A stretch of 7,674 bases of DNA from CAZPRW01 sp964577805. Its GTDB lineage: Bacteria; Verrucomicrobiota; Verrucomicrobiia; Opitutales; JAIRKQ01. The notes under the pieces were generated by a model. That model saw nothing but the letters and a program-made list of their open reading frames with translations, was not told the DNA's origin and ran no database searches. Below, piece by piece: positions 1 to 7,052 of the stretch. The first letter of the stretch is position 1. Each line of letters opens with the position of its first letter. The stretch spans positions 1 through 7,674 of the forward strand of contig CAZOAG010000006.1 in NCBI GenBank assembly GCA_964577805.1, in the 5' to 3' direction. Made by a program: the position numbers and the translations under genes.

Positions 1-462
1 TAGGCTCGTAAGGCCTTGGATTGGCAATGCTGTTAGTTTGTTGCAATTGCTTACTACCAAACTCGTTAGGCTCGTAAGGCCTTGGATTGGCAATGCTGTT
101 AGTTTGTTGCAATTGATTACTTCCAAACTCTCTAGGCTCGTAAGGCCTTGGATTGGCAATGCTGTTAGTTCGCTGCAACGATTTACTTCCAAATTCTCTA
201 GGCTCGTAAGGCCTTGGATTGGCAATGCTGTTAATTCGTCGCAATCACATACTCCCAACCTCGTTAGGCTCGTAAGATTTTCGATTGGCAATGCTGTTAG
301 TTTGTTGCAATTGCTTACTACCAACCTCGTTAGGCTCGTAAGATCTTGTATTGGCAATGCTGTTAGTTTGTTGCAATTGCTTACTTCCAACCTCGTTAGG
401 CTCGTAAGGCCTTGGATTGGCAATTCTGTTAGTTCGTCGCAACTGTCTACTTTTAACTTACT
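1..462 (-). repeat. Seven 66-bp tandem repeats encoding LRRs
   Basis: On the plus strand the word taggctcgtaag recurs at 1, 67, 133, 199, 265, 331 and 397, an exact 66-bp period. About 36 bp of each unit (taggctcgtaag through caatgctgttag) is almost invariant. The remaining 30 bp varies by substitution only, with no indels. The copy at 397-462 is the most diverged and is the N-terminal one in the protein. The array continues past the left edge. Because 66 is a multiple of three, each unit adds exactly one 22-residue LRR and copy-number changes keep the frame. Confidence 0.97.
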
Positions 463-927
463 TATGTTGACATCTTTGAATGCCTCAAGGATTTCTTGTG
501 CCTTTTCGTTTGAAATGCCTCCGCCATAAAGCGTAAGTTCGTACTTACCACCACAAATATATTTGCATTCAATCAAGTCTTGATATTGCCGTATCAATGC
601 ACCAACATTAACAACAGGATTTTGATCAGGTTGCTCTAATCTTCGTTGGTCAAGTGGCATATCATTAATGGCGCCTTGATTAACTGGTAAATTGTTTTCA
701 TTCGCAACACCAACAATTTGCTGATTTATATCAAATTCAATGACTTGATCATCATTATTTGTCGTTACTTCTGGTTGTACACCACTATCATTTCTTATAA
801 CATTCATAATCCTAATCTTGTTATGCATGACAATGGCATATCGACAATCAGAAGTCAATGCTTTTTTATTTTTTGCAAAATTTTTAATATCATTATATTG
901 GCGATCGAATGTTATGTTAGTGTACAT
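1..927 (-). CDS. Leucine-rich-repeat protein, 3' end beyond window
   Basis: This frame is open for 309 codons from an ATG at 927-925 to the left edge, so the C-terminus is missing. An in-frame TAG lies 11 codons upstream of that ATG. Residues 1-100 are polar, Asn/Gln/Asp-rich and probably disordered. Residues about 105-160 form a compact unrecognised domain (GALIRQYQDLIEC near 109-121, then a segment ending VNISKLKV). From about residue 160, 22-residue LRRs follow the pattern LxxLxxLxVxxCxxLTxLPIxx, with at least six near-complete repeats. No signal peptide or membrane segment is visible, so the protein is either cytoplasmic or exported by a signal-independent route. LRR solenoids bind proteins; in a host-associated bacterium an effector or adhesion role is possible but unproven. 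The start is uncertain: an in-frame ATG at 807-805 (M41) has an AGG-containing leader, and the paralogue at the right end also shows Met-Arg-Asn-Gly-Val-Gln-Pro there. However, similarity to that paralogue appears to continue upstream of M41. Confidence 0.85.
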   Translation of the reverse strand, partial: MYTNITFDRQYNDIKNFAKNKKALTSDCRYAIVMHNKIRIMNVIRNDSGVQPEVTTNNDDQVIEFDINQQIVGVANENNLPVNQGAINDMPLDQRRLEQPDQNPVVNVGALIRQYQDLIECKYICGGKYELTLYGGGISNEKAQEILEAFKDVNISKLKVDSCDELTELPIQGLTSLTRLEVSNCNKLTALPIQDLTSLTRLVVSNCNKLTALPIENLTSLTRLGVCDCDELTALPIQGLTSLENLEVNRCSELTALPIQGLTSLESLEVINCNKLTALPIQGLTSLTSLVVSNCNKLTALPIQGLTSL

Positions 928-1107
928 GAAATTTGAACAATAATATGCAATAAAGTGCTAAACATTAGCGCAATAGACAATTTGTCATTTTCACAGCTTC
1001 CTGAAATAGACTTAATTTTAACATATACTACTGAATAAGACTACATAGTGCCACATTCAATAAACGCACAAAACAATAATCACTTAGCTTTGCCACAACA
1101 AAAAACA

Positions 1108-1183
1108 TGGTGGAGCCGATCGGGATCGAACCGACGACCCCCACAATGCCATTGTGGTGCTCTTCCAACTGAGCTACGGCCCC
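1108..1183 (-). tRNA. tRNA-Ala (GGC anticodon)
   Basis: The minus strand folds as a complete cloverleaf. The acceptor stem is GGGGCCG with CGGCTCC and includes the G3-U70 wobble pair that alanyl-tRNA synthetase recognises. The anticodon stem CCACA/TGTGG encloses the loop ATGGCAT, giving anticodon GGC, which reads GCC and GCU. The T arm is GTCGG-TTCGATC-CCGAT. Discriminator A and the 3' CCA (1110-1108) are encoded. It lies 16 bp downstream of tRNA-Arg and is probably co-transcribed with it. No clear hairpin terminator follows. Confidence 0.97.
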
Positions 1184-1199
1184 GACGATAAAACAAAAA

Positions 1200-1276
<77 letters not shown>

Positions 1277-1432
1277 ATCACACCAATGGTAATTACACAA
1301 AAAATAATTTTTGGCAAATCAAGCATTTTTATAACATCATAAAAAATGTCTGAAATCATCATGGCAATGTGCTCATTTTTTCTTTAAAAAACTTATCTTT
1401 TTTCTAAATGGTAATACCGTATTTGTATCAAT

Positions 1433-2794
1433 ATGAAGTATTTCGGCACTGATGGTATTCGTGGACGTTTCGGAACAGATTTTATATCAGAAAAATTTTT
1501 TAAAAATCTTGGAAGTTCTGTTGAGAAATATTTGAACAGAAAATATAGTAAGTCTGCATACAAAATCGCGATAGGAAGAGATACAAGATATAGCGGACAA
1601 GATTTATTAAATGCATTTATTAATGGATTGTCATCAAATGTAAGCGTTATAGATTGCGGAGTGTTGCCAACACCTGCAATTGCCGAAGTAGTAATAAAAG
1701 AGTCGTGCGATCTTGGTGCAGCAATAACAGCATCTCATAATAAATATACAGATAATGGAATAAAGTTTTTTAACAGTCATGGCGAAAAACTAACGACAGA
1801 AAAGGAACAAGAAATTGAAGACATTATCGATAATAACAGTGCTGAAAATGTCACTCAATCTTCAGTGATAGAATATCACGATGATGCAAAAAAAATATAT
1901 CAACAGAAATATAATAATTTTTTATTAGCAAATGCTTTGAATGGAATAAAAATTGCCATTGATTCTGCAAATGGTGCAACATCACATGTTGTTAAAGAAA
2001 TATTACAATCATATAATGCTGTCATTAAACACATTGGCAACACACCGAATGGAACAAATATCAATGAACAATGTGGAAGCGAATATCCTGATAATATGTC
2101 AAAATTTATACAAGGATGTGGTGTATGTGTCGGGTTTTCGTATGACGGAGATGGGGATCGTGTAATTGTATTCGATGAAAATGGTGAAAAAATCGATGGC
2201 GATATCTTAATCGGAATATTGGCAGAATATATGATACGAAATGATCTTTTGCCAAACAAATCAATTGTTGTCACTCATCAAAGCAACTTGGCATTAGACA
2301 ATTATATTAAACAGCTCGGTGGAAATGTCATACGATGTGATATTGGTGATCGGAATGTTTATCAAACGATGAAACAACATAATGTTTGGTTCGGAGGAGA
2401 AAATTCTGGGCATTTGATATTTCGACAATTTTCACCAATTGGTGATGGAATAACAGCAACATTGTTCATATTAAAATTGCTTCTAACATCTGGCCAAAAA
2501 CTTTCTTCTCTGAGAAGAAAGTTTGCATTGTTGCCGCAAAAAACTTTTAATATAATCGTGGATAAAAAGATACCTCTTGAAAAGATTCCTGGATTGCAAG
2601 ATGATATTGCAAAAATTGATGATCAACTGCCTTCTCCGCATAGAATTGTAGTAAGATATTCTGGTACTGAGCCAAAATTGCGTGCATTGATAGAGGCACA
2701 AGAAAAAAGTGCCATTGATCATTGTTGGAAAAATTTGAGCGACACTATTATTGATAGATTATCAGAAAATGGAATTTCTGCATCTTTAATGTAA
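1433..2794 (+). CDS. glmM: Phosphoglucosamine mutase
   Basis: GlmM converts glucosamine-6-phosphate to glucosamine-1-phosphate, the step before GlmU on the route to UDP-GlcNAc for peptidoglycan and LPS; it is cytosolic. At 453 aa it matches the usual family length of about 445-450. The four domain signatures are in order: N-terminal FGTDGIRG (4-11); the phosphoserine loop TASHN with catalytic Ser101, close to its position in E. coli; the Mg-binding DGDGDR (238-243); the sugar-binding GGENSGH (321-327); and the phosphate-binding RYSGTEP (408-414). Two departures are Lys104, where the phosphohexomutase signature normally has Pro after SHN, and Asn324, where GlmM usually has Gln. All catalytic residues are present, so the enzyme should work. 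No Shine-Dalgarno is evident before the ATG. It heads a three-gene unit, with the next gene starting 4 bp after its stop. Confidence 0.96.
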   Translation: MKYFGTDGIRGRFGTDFISEKFFKNLGSSVEKYLNRKYSKSAYKIAIGRDTRYSGQDLLNAFINGLSSNVSVIDCGVLPTPAIAEVVIKESCDLGAAITASHNKYTDNGIKFFNSHGEKLTTEKEQEIEDIIDNNSAENVTQSSVIEYHDDAKKIYQQKYNNFLLANALNGIKIAIDSANGATSHVVKEILQSYNAVIKHIGNTPNGTNINEQCGSEYPDNMSKFIQGCGVCVGFSYDGDGDRVIVFDENGEKIDGDILIGILAEYMIRNDLLPNKSIVVTHQSNLALDNYIKQLGGNVIRCDIGDRNVYQTMKQHNVWFGGENSGHLIFRQFSPIGDGITATLFILKLLLTSGQKLSSLRRKFALLPQKTFNIIVDKKIPLEKIPGLQDDIAKIDDQLPSPHRIVVRYSGTEPKLRALIEAQEKSAIDHCWKNLSDTIIDRLSENGISASLM

Positions 2795-2798
2795 TATT

Positions 2799-3494
2799 AT
2801 GACAGAAGAGCTCCAGTCTGAATGCGAAGACTATGTCTTGACACGTGCCAAACAAGCGCTTCAAGAAGGCAATGTAGCATATGCTAAGTTTTTGTGTCAA
2901 GAAGCAATAACAATCGACCCGCAGCATGTTGCTGCATGGAAATTGTTGTTCAAATTACAAACACAATCGAATGTAAATAAGGCGATAAAAATAGCGCAAT
3001 TCATTTATTTTTCATTAAAATTATTAATACATAATGCATTAAAAGATTATAGAGCGGCATTATATGATGCATGTCATATTCTTAATATAGCTCAAAATAG
3101 CAATTTTGCAATGTTGCAAATAATACGTGCAGCAAGCAAAGCACAATATTATAAATTAGTTGTTGCTATATATGAAAATGAAGAAAACCTTATAAATGAG
3201 GTTGATGATTTAATCATCGTTGCCAAATCGTATTTGGCAGAAAAAATATTCGACAGTGCCGCTAAAATTGCAAAAGAAGCAACAGTCATTGCACCAGATA
3301 ATGAAGAATTAAAGGATATTTTATGGAAAGCATCTGTCGAAAAACATATGAATTCCAATGTTTCTCTTGTGACTTCAGATAATAATACAAGGTTTGTACC
3401 TCCTAAAATAGATACAGAGAAAATTTTTATATCGTCACATAAAGATGATTCTAGCAAAAGCACTATAAAATCAAATAAAGATCCAAAACCATGA
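2799..3494 (+). CDS. TPR-like repeat protein, function unknown
   Basis: This is a 231-residue protein of mostly alpha-helical composition. Residues about 12-50 look like a tetratricopeptide repeat (helix pair with ALQEGNVAYAKFLCQEAI followed by ITIDPQHVAAW). Residues about 138-172 look like another (AKSYLAEKIFDSAAKIAKEA, then VIAPDNEEL). Weaker helical repeats lie between. The tail from about residue 185 is polar, Ser/Lys/Asp-rich and probably disordered. There is no signal peptide or membrane segment, so it is probably cytoplasmic. TPRs mediate protein-protein contacts, and no catalytic motif is visible. It starts 4 bp after glmM and its stop overlaps the glycosyltransferase start (ATGA), so translation is probably coupled. 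A partner or scaffold for the adjacent glycosyltransferase is a reasonable guess from context only. Confidence 0.8.
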   Translation: MTEELQSECEDYVLTRAKQALQEGNVAYAKFLCQEAITIDPQHVAAWKLLFKLQTQSNVNKAIKIAQFIYFSLKLLIHNALKDYRAALYDACHILNIAQNSNFAMLQIIRAASKAQYYKLVVAIYENEENLINEVDDLIIVAKSYLAEKIFDSAAKIAKEATVIAPDNEELKDILWKASVEKHMNSNVSLVTSDNNTRFVPPKIDTEKIFISSHKDDSSKSTIKSNKDPKP

Positions 3495-4423
3495 CAATTC
3501 GCGACAAAATTGTAATAGGATTGTGTACATTTAATCGTAATGAACAGTTAAAAGAAGCACTTGATAGTCTGTCTAACATTATCCTTCCTGAGAACGCAGA
3601 ATGTATATTATTATTAATAGACAATAATCCACATGGTAATGCAAAATATATTTTTGATGCATATCATGATGATTTTCCATTTAAATCATATTATGTGCAT
3701 GAAGCACAAACTGGGTTATGTCATGCAAGAAATTGTTTGTTAAAACATGCATTATTGCATGAAGCTACCGTTGTTGCCATGGTAGACGATGACGAAATAG
3801 TCACACAAGAATGGTTGAGTGAGCTTCATAAAGCATATAAAGAAAATAATTGTAATGGCGTATCAGGAACTGTTTATAGATTATTACAACAAGACAGTTC
3901 CAAGTTTATAAAAACTATCTGGAAAAATTGTAAAGAAGAACGTAATAAGCAAATAAAATTTCTTGGCACAGGGAATTGCATGTTCTCGTCGAAAATCATT
4001 CATCCAGACCATATGGGGTTACAATTTGACAATTCTTTTGGATTCTCTGGACGAGAAGATGTTGTATTTTCATTTGATGCACAATTAAAAGGTGCTAGAT
4101 TTTTTTCAGCACCTGACGCTATTGTTATAGAAAAATTTCCAAAAAAACGGTGTACATTTTACTATCTTCTTCGCAGATGGATGGAAAATGGAATGTCAGA
4201 TGTTGCTATTGCCAAACGGTTTAAATTTCCTCGTGAAATAAGAACACTGAAAGAAATAATTAGTATAATTTTGCGACCGATCGCTTGTGTATTCTGTGCT
4301 CCATTTGATAAGGTCAAATCAGCTAAACATATATTGTATACCGCCGCATCGCTCGGGTGGTTATTAGGAATGTTAAATTTTAAAGCGACATTCTATGACC
4401 CTGATAAAATATCATTTCAGTAG
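3491..4423 (+). CDS. Family 2 glycosyltransferase (GT-A fold)
   Basis: The protein is 310 aa. The N-terminus IGLCTFNRNEQLKEALDSL (9-27) is the nucleotide-sugar-binding opening of GT2 enzymes. LLLIDNNP (40-47) matches the VVDN strand, GLCHARN (75-81) the GxxxARN helix, and VDDDE (98-102) the metal-binding DXD element. FSGREDVVF (185-193) carries the acidic pair expected of the catalytic base region, and an RRW motif follows near 228-230. The pattern resembles ExoM-type polysaccharide glycosyltransferases. Two hydrophobic stretches (about 255-271 and 283-294) may attach it to the inner membrane. Donor and acceptor cannot be told from sequence; LPS or surface polysaccharide assembly is likely given glmM upstream. 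The start overlaps the preceding stop by 4 bp. The 3' end overlaps the convergent pal-like gene by 12 bp. Confidence 0.9.
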   Translation: MTIRDKIVIGLCTFNRNEQLKEALDSLSNIILPENAECILLLIDNNPHGNAKYIFDAYHDDFPFKSYYVHEAQTGLCHARNCLLKHALLHEATVVAMVDDDEIVTQEWLSELHKAYKENNCNGVSGTVYRLLQQDSSKFIKTIWKNCKEERNKQIKFLGTGNCMFSSKIIHPDHMGLQFDNSFGFSGREDVVFSFDAQLKGARFFSAPDAIVIEKFPKKRCTFYYLLRRWMENGMSDVAIAKRFKFPREIRTLKEIISIILRPIACVFCAPFDKVKSAKHILYTAASLGWLLGMLNFKATFYDPDKISFQ

Positions 4424-4960
4424 AACAATATCGCATCGTCTATCACGTGCGCCATCAGTCTTTTGACAAATTTTGCAGTCAGCCCTTGACGATCCCAATG
4501 ATGCTGTTTTTATGCGGGACTGTTCTATTCCAAGCTCCAATAAAGCATCACGAACAGACTCTGACCGCAATTTTCCTAGCCTTAAATTGTATTGTTCTTT
4601 GCCAAATTTGTCACAATGCCCGACTAATAGGACCGATACATCAGGGTTTTTTGCCAAAATTTTTGAAACATCTATCATGTGTTGTTGATATGATGGCATC
4701 AATATGCTGGAGTCAAAATTGAAGTAAATAGTTGATAAAACATCTGCTTGTGTATAATTATATTCTGTCGTTTGATCATCGAGACCACGAGCGACATAAT
4801 GACAATTTTCATTTAAAAAACATTCATCACTACCATCATCAGCAACAACAGTATCACTTGGTGACAATTGCACAATTTCTTTTTTTGGTGTGAATTGACA
4901 TCCTGTTAATAATACCGCACAAAATAATAGCGTATATAATTTTTTAATTCCACCTGTCAT
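4412..4960 (-). CDS. pal: Pal-like peptidoglycan-associated lipoprotein
   Basis: The 182-aa product starts with a lipoprotein signal: Lys6-Lys7, a hydrophobic core to residue 18, and lipobox LLTGC with Cys21 as the lipidated residue. A linker of about 50 residues leads to an OmpA-like domain (about 72-181). This includes IYFNFDSSIL, then VGHCDKFG (113-120), where Asp117 matches the meso-DAP-binding Asp of GHTDxxG, and YNLRLGKLRSESV (124-136), where Arg132 is the conserved peptidoglycan-binding Arg. The role is to anchor the outer membrane to peptidoglycan, in Pal's case with TolB. Besides the lipobox it has seven other cysteines if Cys14 of the signal is counted and six in the mature chain, which is unusual for Pal. 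No tol genes are adjacent, so another OmpA-domain lipoprotein is possible. A 64-bp gap separates it from holA upstream, so it may be read through or have its own promoter. Confidence 0.88.
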   Translation of the reverse strand: MTGGIKKLYTLLFCAVLLTGCQFTPKKEIVQLSPSDTVVADDGSDECFLNENCHYVARGLDDQTTEYNYTQADVLSTIYFNFDSSILMPSYQQHMIDVSKILAKNPDVSVLLVGHCDKFGKEQYNLRLGKLRSESVRDALLELGIEQSRIKTASLGSSRADCKICQKTDGARDRRCDIVLLK

Positions 4961-5024
4961 ATTTTAATCAATGGTTAATTTGGAGGTAAATATGTCAATT
5001 ATAAATAATATTTTATACCGCTGT

Positions 5025-6083
5025 TTATTGTGCAAATTTCAAAGCAATGTTTTTTAAAATATTTGAGACATCGTTTGGTCGATTCATACACATTTGCAGA
5101 CCATCACATAACATTGTTTGTAAAGCCAGTAATTTATGCAATGGAAATTTTACTGCCTCTTGTATTAATTTGCTCAAATACCATGGATTTTGTGAAAATA
5201 CATTAAAGCCACTTTTTTCAAAATTTTCCATATGATAGTATTGAGCAGCATGATCAATATCATTTTTTCTTATGCCATGAGCAGAAATATTGAATGATTT
5301 TTGCTGTATCAATGATTTCAATTGTATTAATAAACGATTGCGAGATTGTAGTGCAGCGATTAATGGCCGTATTTCTTGTGTTCCAAATAGGTAAACATCT
5401 ATCGATCTCGTACAATCTGATAATTTACCGCTAAAAAACAGTTCAACTGGCTCAAAAAAATTGTCTGATGCATAATCGTCTACCAATAACATGACATCAT
5501 CACGCGATATTGATTGTTTGCGATTCCAAATGAATGCTGATAATTTGTCTATTTCATTTTTTAATGCACGATAATGATTTCCGCATTTATCTTGTAATAG
5601 TTCTATTGCATCATCGTCTATAGTTACATTATTTTCTTTTGCAAATCCACGTATAATTGTAGCAAGTGATATGTTTTTATTTTCTTCATCAACATCAATA
5701 ACATCTGCAACATTTATCAATGTTTTAAATATACGTGTACGTTTATCTACATTCGATGCAGAGACTATGATTTTACGATCTGATATATTTGCTATTGCAT
5801 TAAATAATTCATCAATTGCATTTTTTTCGACGTCAGAAGTTATACCATTAAGAAAATTTGCAGATCGTATCCATATTACATTTTCTTCAGAAAATAACGA
5901 TGGTGTTATTATAATATCGATGATTTTATTTATAGTATCCAATATTGTTTTTGAAGTATGGTCGCATAAAAAAATTTCACCAATTCCAGATGATAATTGG
6001 TTGTAAATAACGCGAGCACGACGATCCACTAAGAAATCGTCGCTTCCATAAACAAAAGTCTTGCTTTTGTTCGTGTTGTTCAT
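5025..6083 (-). CDS. holA: DNA polymerase III subunit delta
   Basis: HolA is the wrench subunit of the clamp-loader complex, which opens the beta sliding clamp during replication. From the ATG at 6083-6081 the protein is 352 aa, close to the family norm of about 340. FVYGSDDFLVDRRARVI (10-26) is the typical N-terminus. PSLFSEENVIWIRSANFLN (61-79) is the clamp-contact region. NVDKRTRIFK (111-120) matches the LDKRxKxxK motif. LLQDKCGNHYRALKNEIDKL (162-181) is the hallmark GxxxxxLxxEIxKL helix. The C-terminal collar follows (about 205-345). A longer frame begins at 6122, but that start would overlap ybaB by 38 bp and adds non-family residues. The chosen ATG sits one base after the ybaB stop (TAA-T-ATG), implying coupling. 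Confidence 0.92.
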   Translation of the reverse strand: MNNTNKSKTFVYGSDDFLVDRRARVIYNQLSSGIGEIFLCDHTSKTILDTINKIIDIIITPSLFSEENVIWIRSANFLNGITSDVEKNAIDELFNAIANISDRKIIVSASNVDKRTRIFKTLINVADVIDVDEENKNISLATIIRGFAKENNVTIDDDAIELLQDKCGNHYRALKNEIDKLSAFIWNRKQSISRDDVMLLVDDYASDNFFEPVELFFSGKLSDCTRSIDVYLFGTQEIRPLIAALQSRNRLLIQLKSLIQQKSFNISAHGIRKNDIDHAAQYYHMENFEKSGFNVFSQNPWYLSKLIQEAVKFPLHKLLALQTMLCDGLQMCMNRPNDVSNILKNIALKFAQ

Positions 6084-6084
6084 A

Positions 6085-6363
6085 TTATTTAGCTTCGCGC
6101 AATTCTGCTGGAGTAATAGCATTCATCTTATTGGTGATGTAATCTTTTACTTTCGCATTGGCATTATTTATCACTTTTTCAACTACTGAAGCTGGTGTAT
6201 CTTTGCTAAATGTCAGGTTCTTGATTATACCATCCCCTTGTACTTCTAGATGAACACCATCTTCATCATATGGTTGAGAAAATGATGCTAGCTCTTTTTG
6301 CATAGCTTCCATACCTTCTTTCATTTGCGTCATGCTCTGAAGCAATTTCTCCATATCCTCCAT
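6085..6363 (-). CDS. ybaB: YbaB/EbfC-type nucleoid-associated protein
   Basis: This is a 92-residue protein, slightly shorter than typical YbaB (about 100-110). Residues 1-28 form a Met/Gln/Lys/Glu-rich helix of the kind that opens YbaB (MxKLLQSMTQMKEGMEAMQKE), likely coiled-coil and dimerising. VHLEVQGDGIIKNLTFSKD (36-54) matches the central beta-sheet, where the family has a VxGxGxVKxxxID pattern. A second long helix (VVEKVINNANAKVKDYITNKM) follows. Family members dimerise and bind DNA without strong sequence preference, helping to organise the nucleoid. The usual neighbours dnaX and recR are absent; here it lies between the DUF502 gene and holA, another clamp-loader gene. Overall identity to the family appears modest, so the call rests on pattern and length. 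Confidence 0.8.
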   Translation of the reverse strand: MEDMEKLLQSMTQMKEGMEAMQKELASFSQPYDEDGVHLEVQGDGIIKNLTFSKDTPASVVEKVINNANAKVKDYITNKMNAITPAELREAK

Positions 6364-6366
6364 GAT

Positions 6367-6999
6367 TTATCCTTTCTTTTTTTCATATGGTGGAACAACA
6401 ACTCCACCAGAAATTATCAATTTCATGCCATCAGCTACTGACATGTCCAAATCAATGATCTTATCTTTTGGGACCATCAATAAAAATCCACTTGTTGGGT
6501 TTGGTGTAGTTGGCAAAAAAACATTGACGACGAACTGTCCTGTTTTGTCCTGAACTTCACCCTCTGCTTCACTCGTCAAAAACGCTATAGCATAACAATC
6601 TTCTTTAGGGTATTCAATGAGTACAGTCTTGCTGAATATTTCTTTATGATTGGCACCGAATGTATCAACTACTTGTTTTACACTTTTGTATACACTACGA
6701 ACAAACGGGACATGATTGATAAATCGTTCTGTCAGAACTATTGCCCATTTTCCAAGTACCAGTTTTGAAACCGCCCCAATGACAATGATCGACAGTATAA
6801 CAAACACGATAGAAATCGTATTTATCGTCAACCAGATTAGTGTGCTGTTCCTGATGTCCAAATCCAACCAATAGAATAGAACATTGCTGGCTGGCTCACC
6901 AACATATCGTAATAATAAACAAACAACAAACAAAGTAATCCCTATAGGCAATGTTAAAACTAACCCAGTAAAGAATGACCGTTTCAGATGCCTTAACAT
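6367..6999 (-). CDS. DUF502 family two-helix membrane protein
   Basis: The 210-aa product has the DUF502 (COG2928) layout. TGLVLTLPIGIT (11-22) opens the first membrane helix (about 9-31). A second helix lies at about 55-78. A soluble domain follows with PFVRSVYKSVKQVVDTF (98-114), the family's diagnostic PTTPNPTSGFL (163-173), and MKLIISGG (192-199). It should sit in the inner membrane. The biochemical role is unknown; plant homologues are the LIKE-COV proteins. It is the first gene of a leftward unit with ybaB and holA, with only 3 bp between its stop and the ybaB ATG. No Shine-Dalgarno precedes its start, and a possible -10 box lies just 3 bp upstream of the ATG, so the mRNA may be leaderless. 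Confidence 0.92.
   Translation of the reverse strand: MLRHLKRSFFTGLVLTLPIGITLFVVCLLLRYVGEPASNVLFYWLDLDIRNSTLIWLTINTISIVFVILSIIVIGAVSKLVLGKWAIVLTERFINHVPFVRSVYKSVKQVVDTFGANHKEIFSKTVLIEYPKEDCYAIAFLTSEAEGEVQDKTGQFVVNVFLPTTPNPTSGFLLMVPKDKIIDLDMSVADGMKLIISGGVVVPPYEKKKG
6370..6375 (-). promoter_or_regulatory. Ribosome binding site for ybaB (AAAGGA)
   Basis: AAAGGA lies 6 bases upstream of the ybaB ATG, inside the last codons of the DUF502 gene. It is one of the few recognisable Shine-Dalgarno sequences in the window and supports the 6363 start. Confidence 0.5.
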
Positions 7000-7002
7000 G
7001 AT

Positions 7003-7032
7003 ATTCTATGGTGGAACGTAATTGACTATCAA
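7003..7032 (-). promoter_or_regulatory. Possible sigma-70 promoter for DUF502-ybaB-holA
   Basis: The minus strand reads TTGATA, an 18-bp spacer, then TAGAAT. The -10 box ends 3 bp before the DUF502 ATG, so transcription would begin at or very near the start codon. In AT-rich DNA such boxes occur by chance, so this is tentative. Confidence 0.3.
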
Positions 7033-7052
7033 CAATTTGCAAGAGAAAAGCA

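Noticed and set aside
245..442. A 65-codon minus-strand frame with YEPNEVGSKQLQQTNSIAN repeats
   Set aside because: It is an out-of-frame reading of the same LRR repeats and is closed within the array. The LRR frame spans both sides.
1..462. CRISPR array
   Set aside because: The repeats are contiguous 66-bp units with coding periodicity and no unique spacers; the variable part is related between units.
38..529. A 163-codon plus-strand frame with repeated RLVRPWIGNAV units
   Set aside because: It is the reverse strand of the 66-bp LRR repeats. The period is a multiple of three and the repeat lacks stops in this frame, so it is open by construction; the minus-strand reading gives a true LRR pattern.
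976..986. Short inverted repeat GACAA-T-TTGTC upstream of the left LRR gene, considered as an operator
   Set aside because: Only 5-bp arms in AT-rich DNA, present once; chance occurrence is likely.
4993..4998. TTGACA on the minus strand between holA and pal, considered as a -35 box for pal
   Set aside because: No acceptable -10 box lies 16-18 bp downstream before the pal start. TATAAT at 5003-4998 overlaps it but has no -35 partner.
5671..6006. A 111-codon plus-strand frame opposite holA
   Set aside because: No family features and it lies antisense to a well-supported gene; it arises from AT-rich codon composition.
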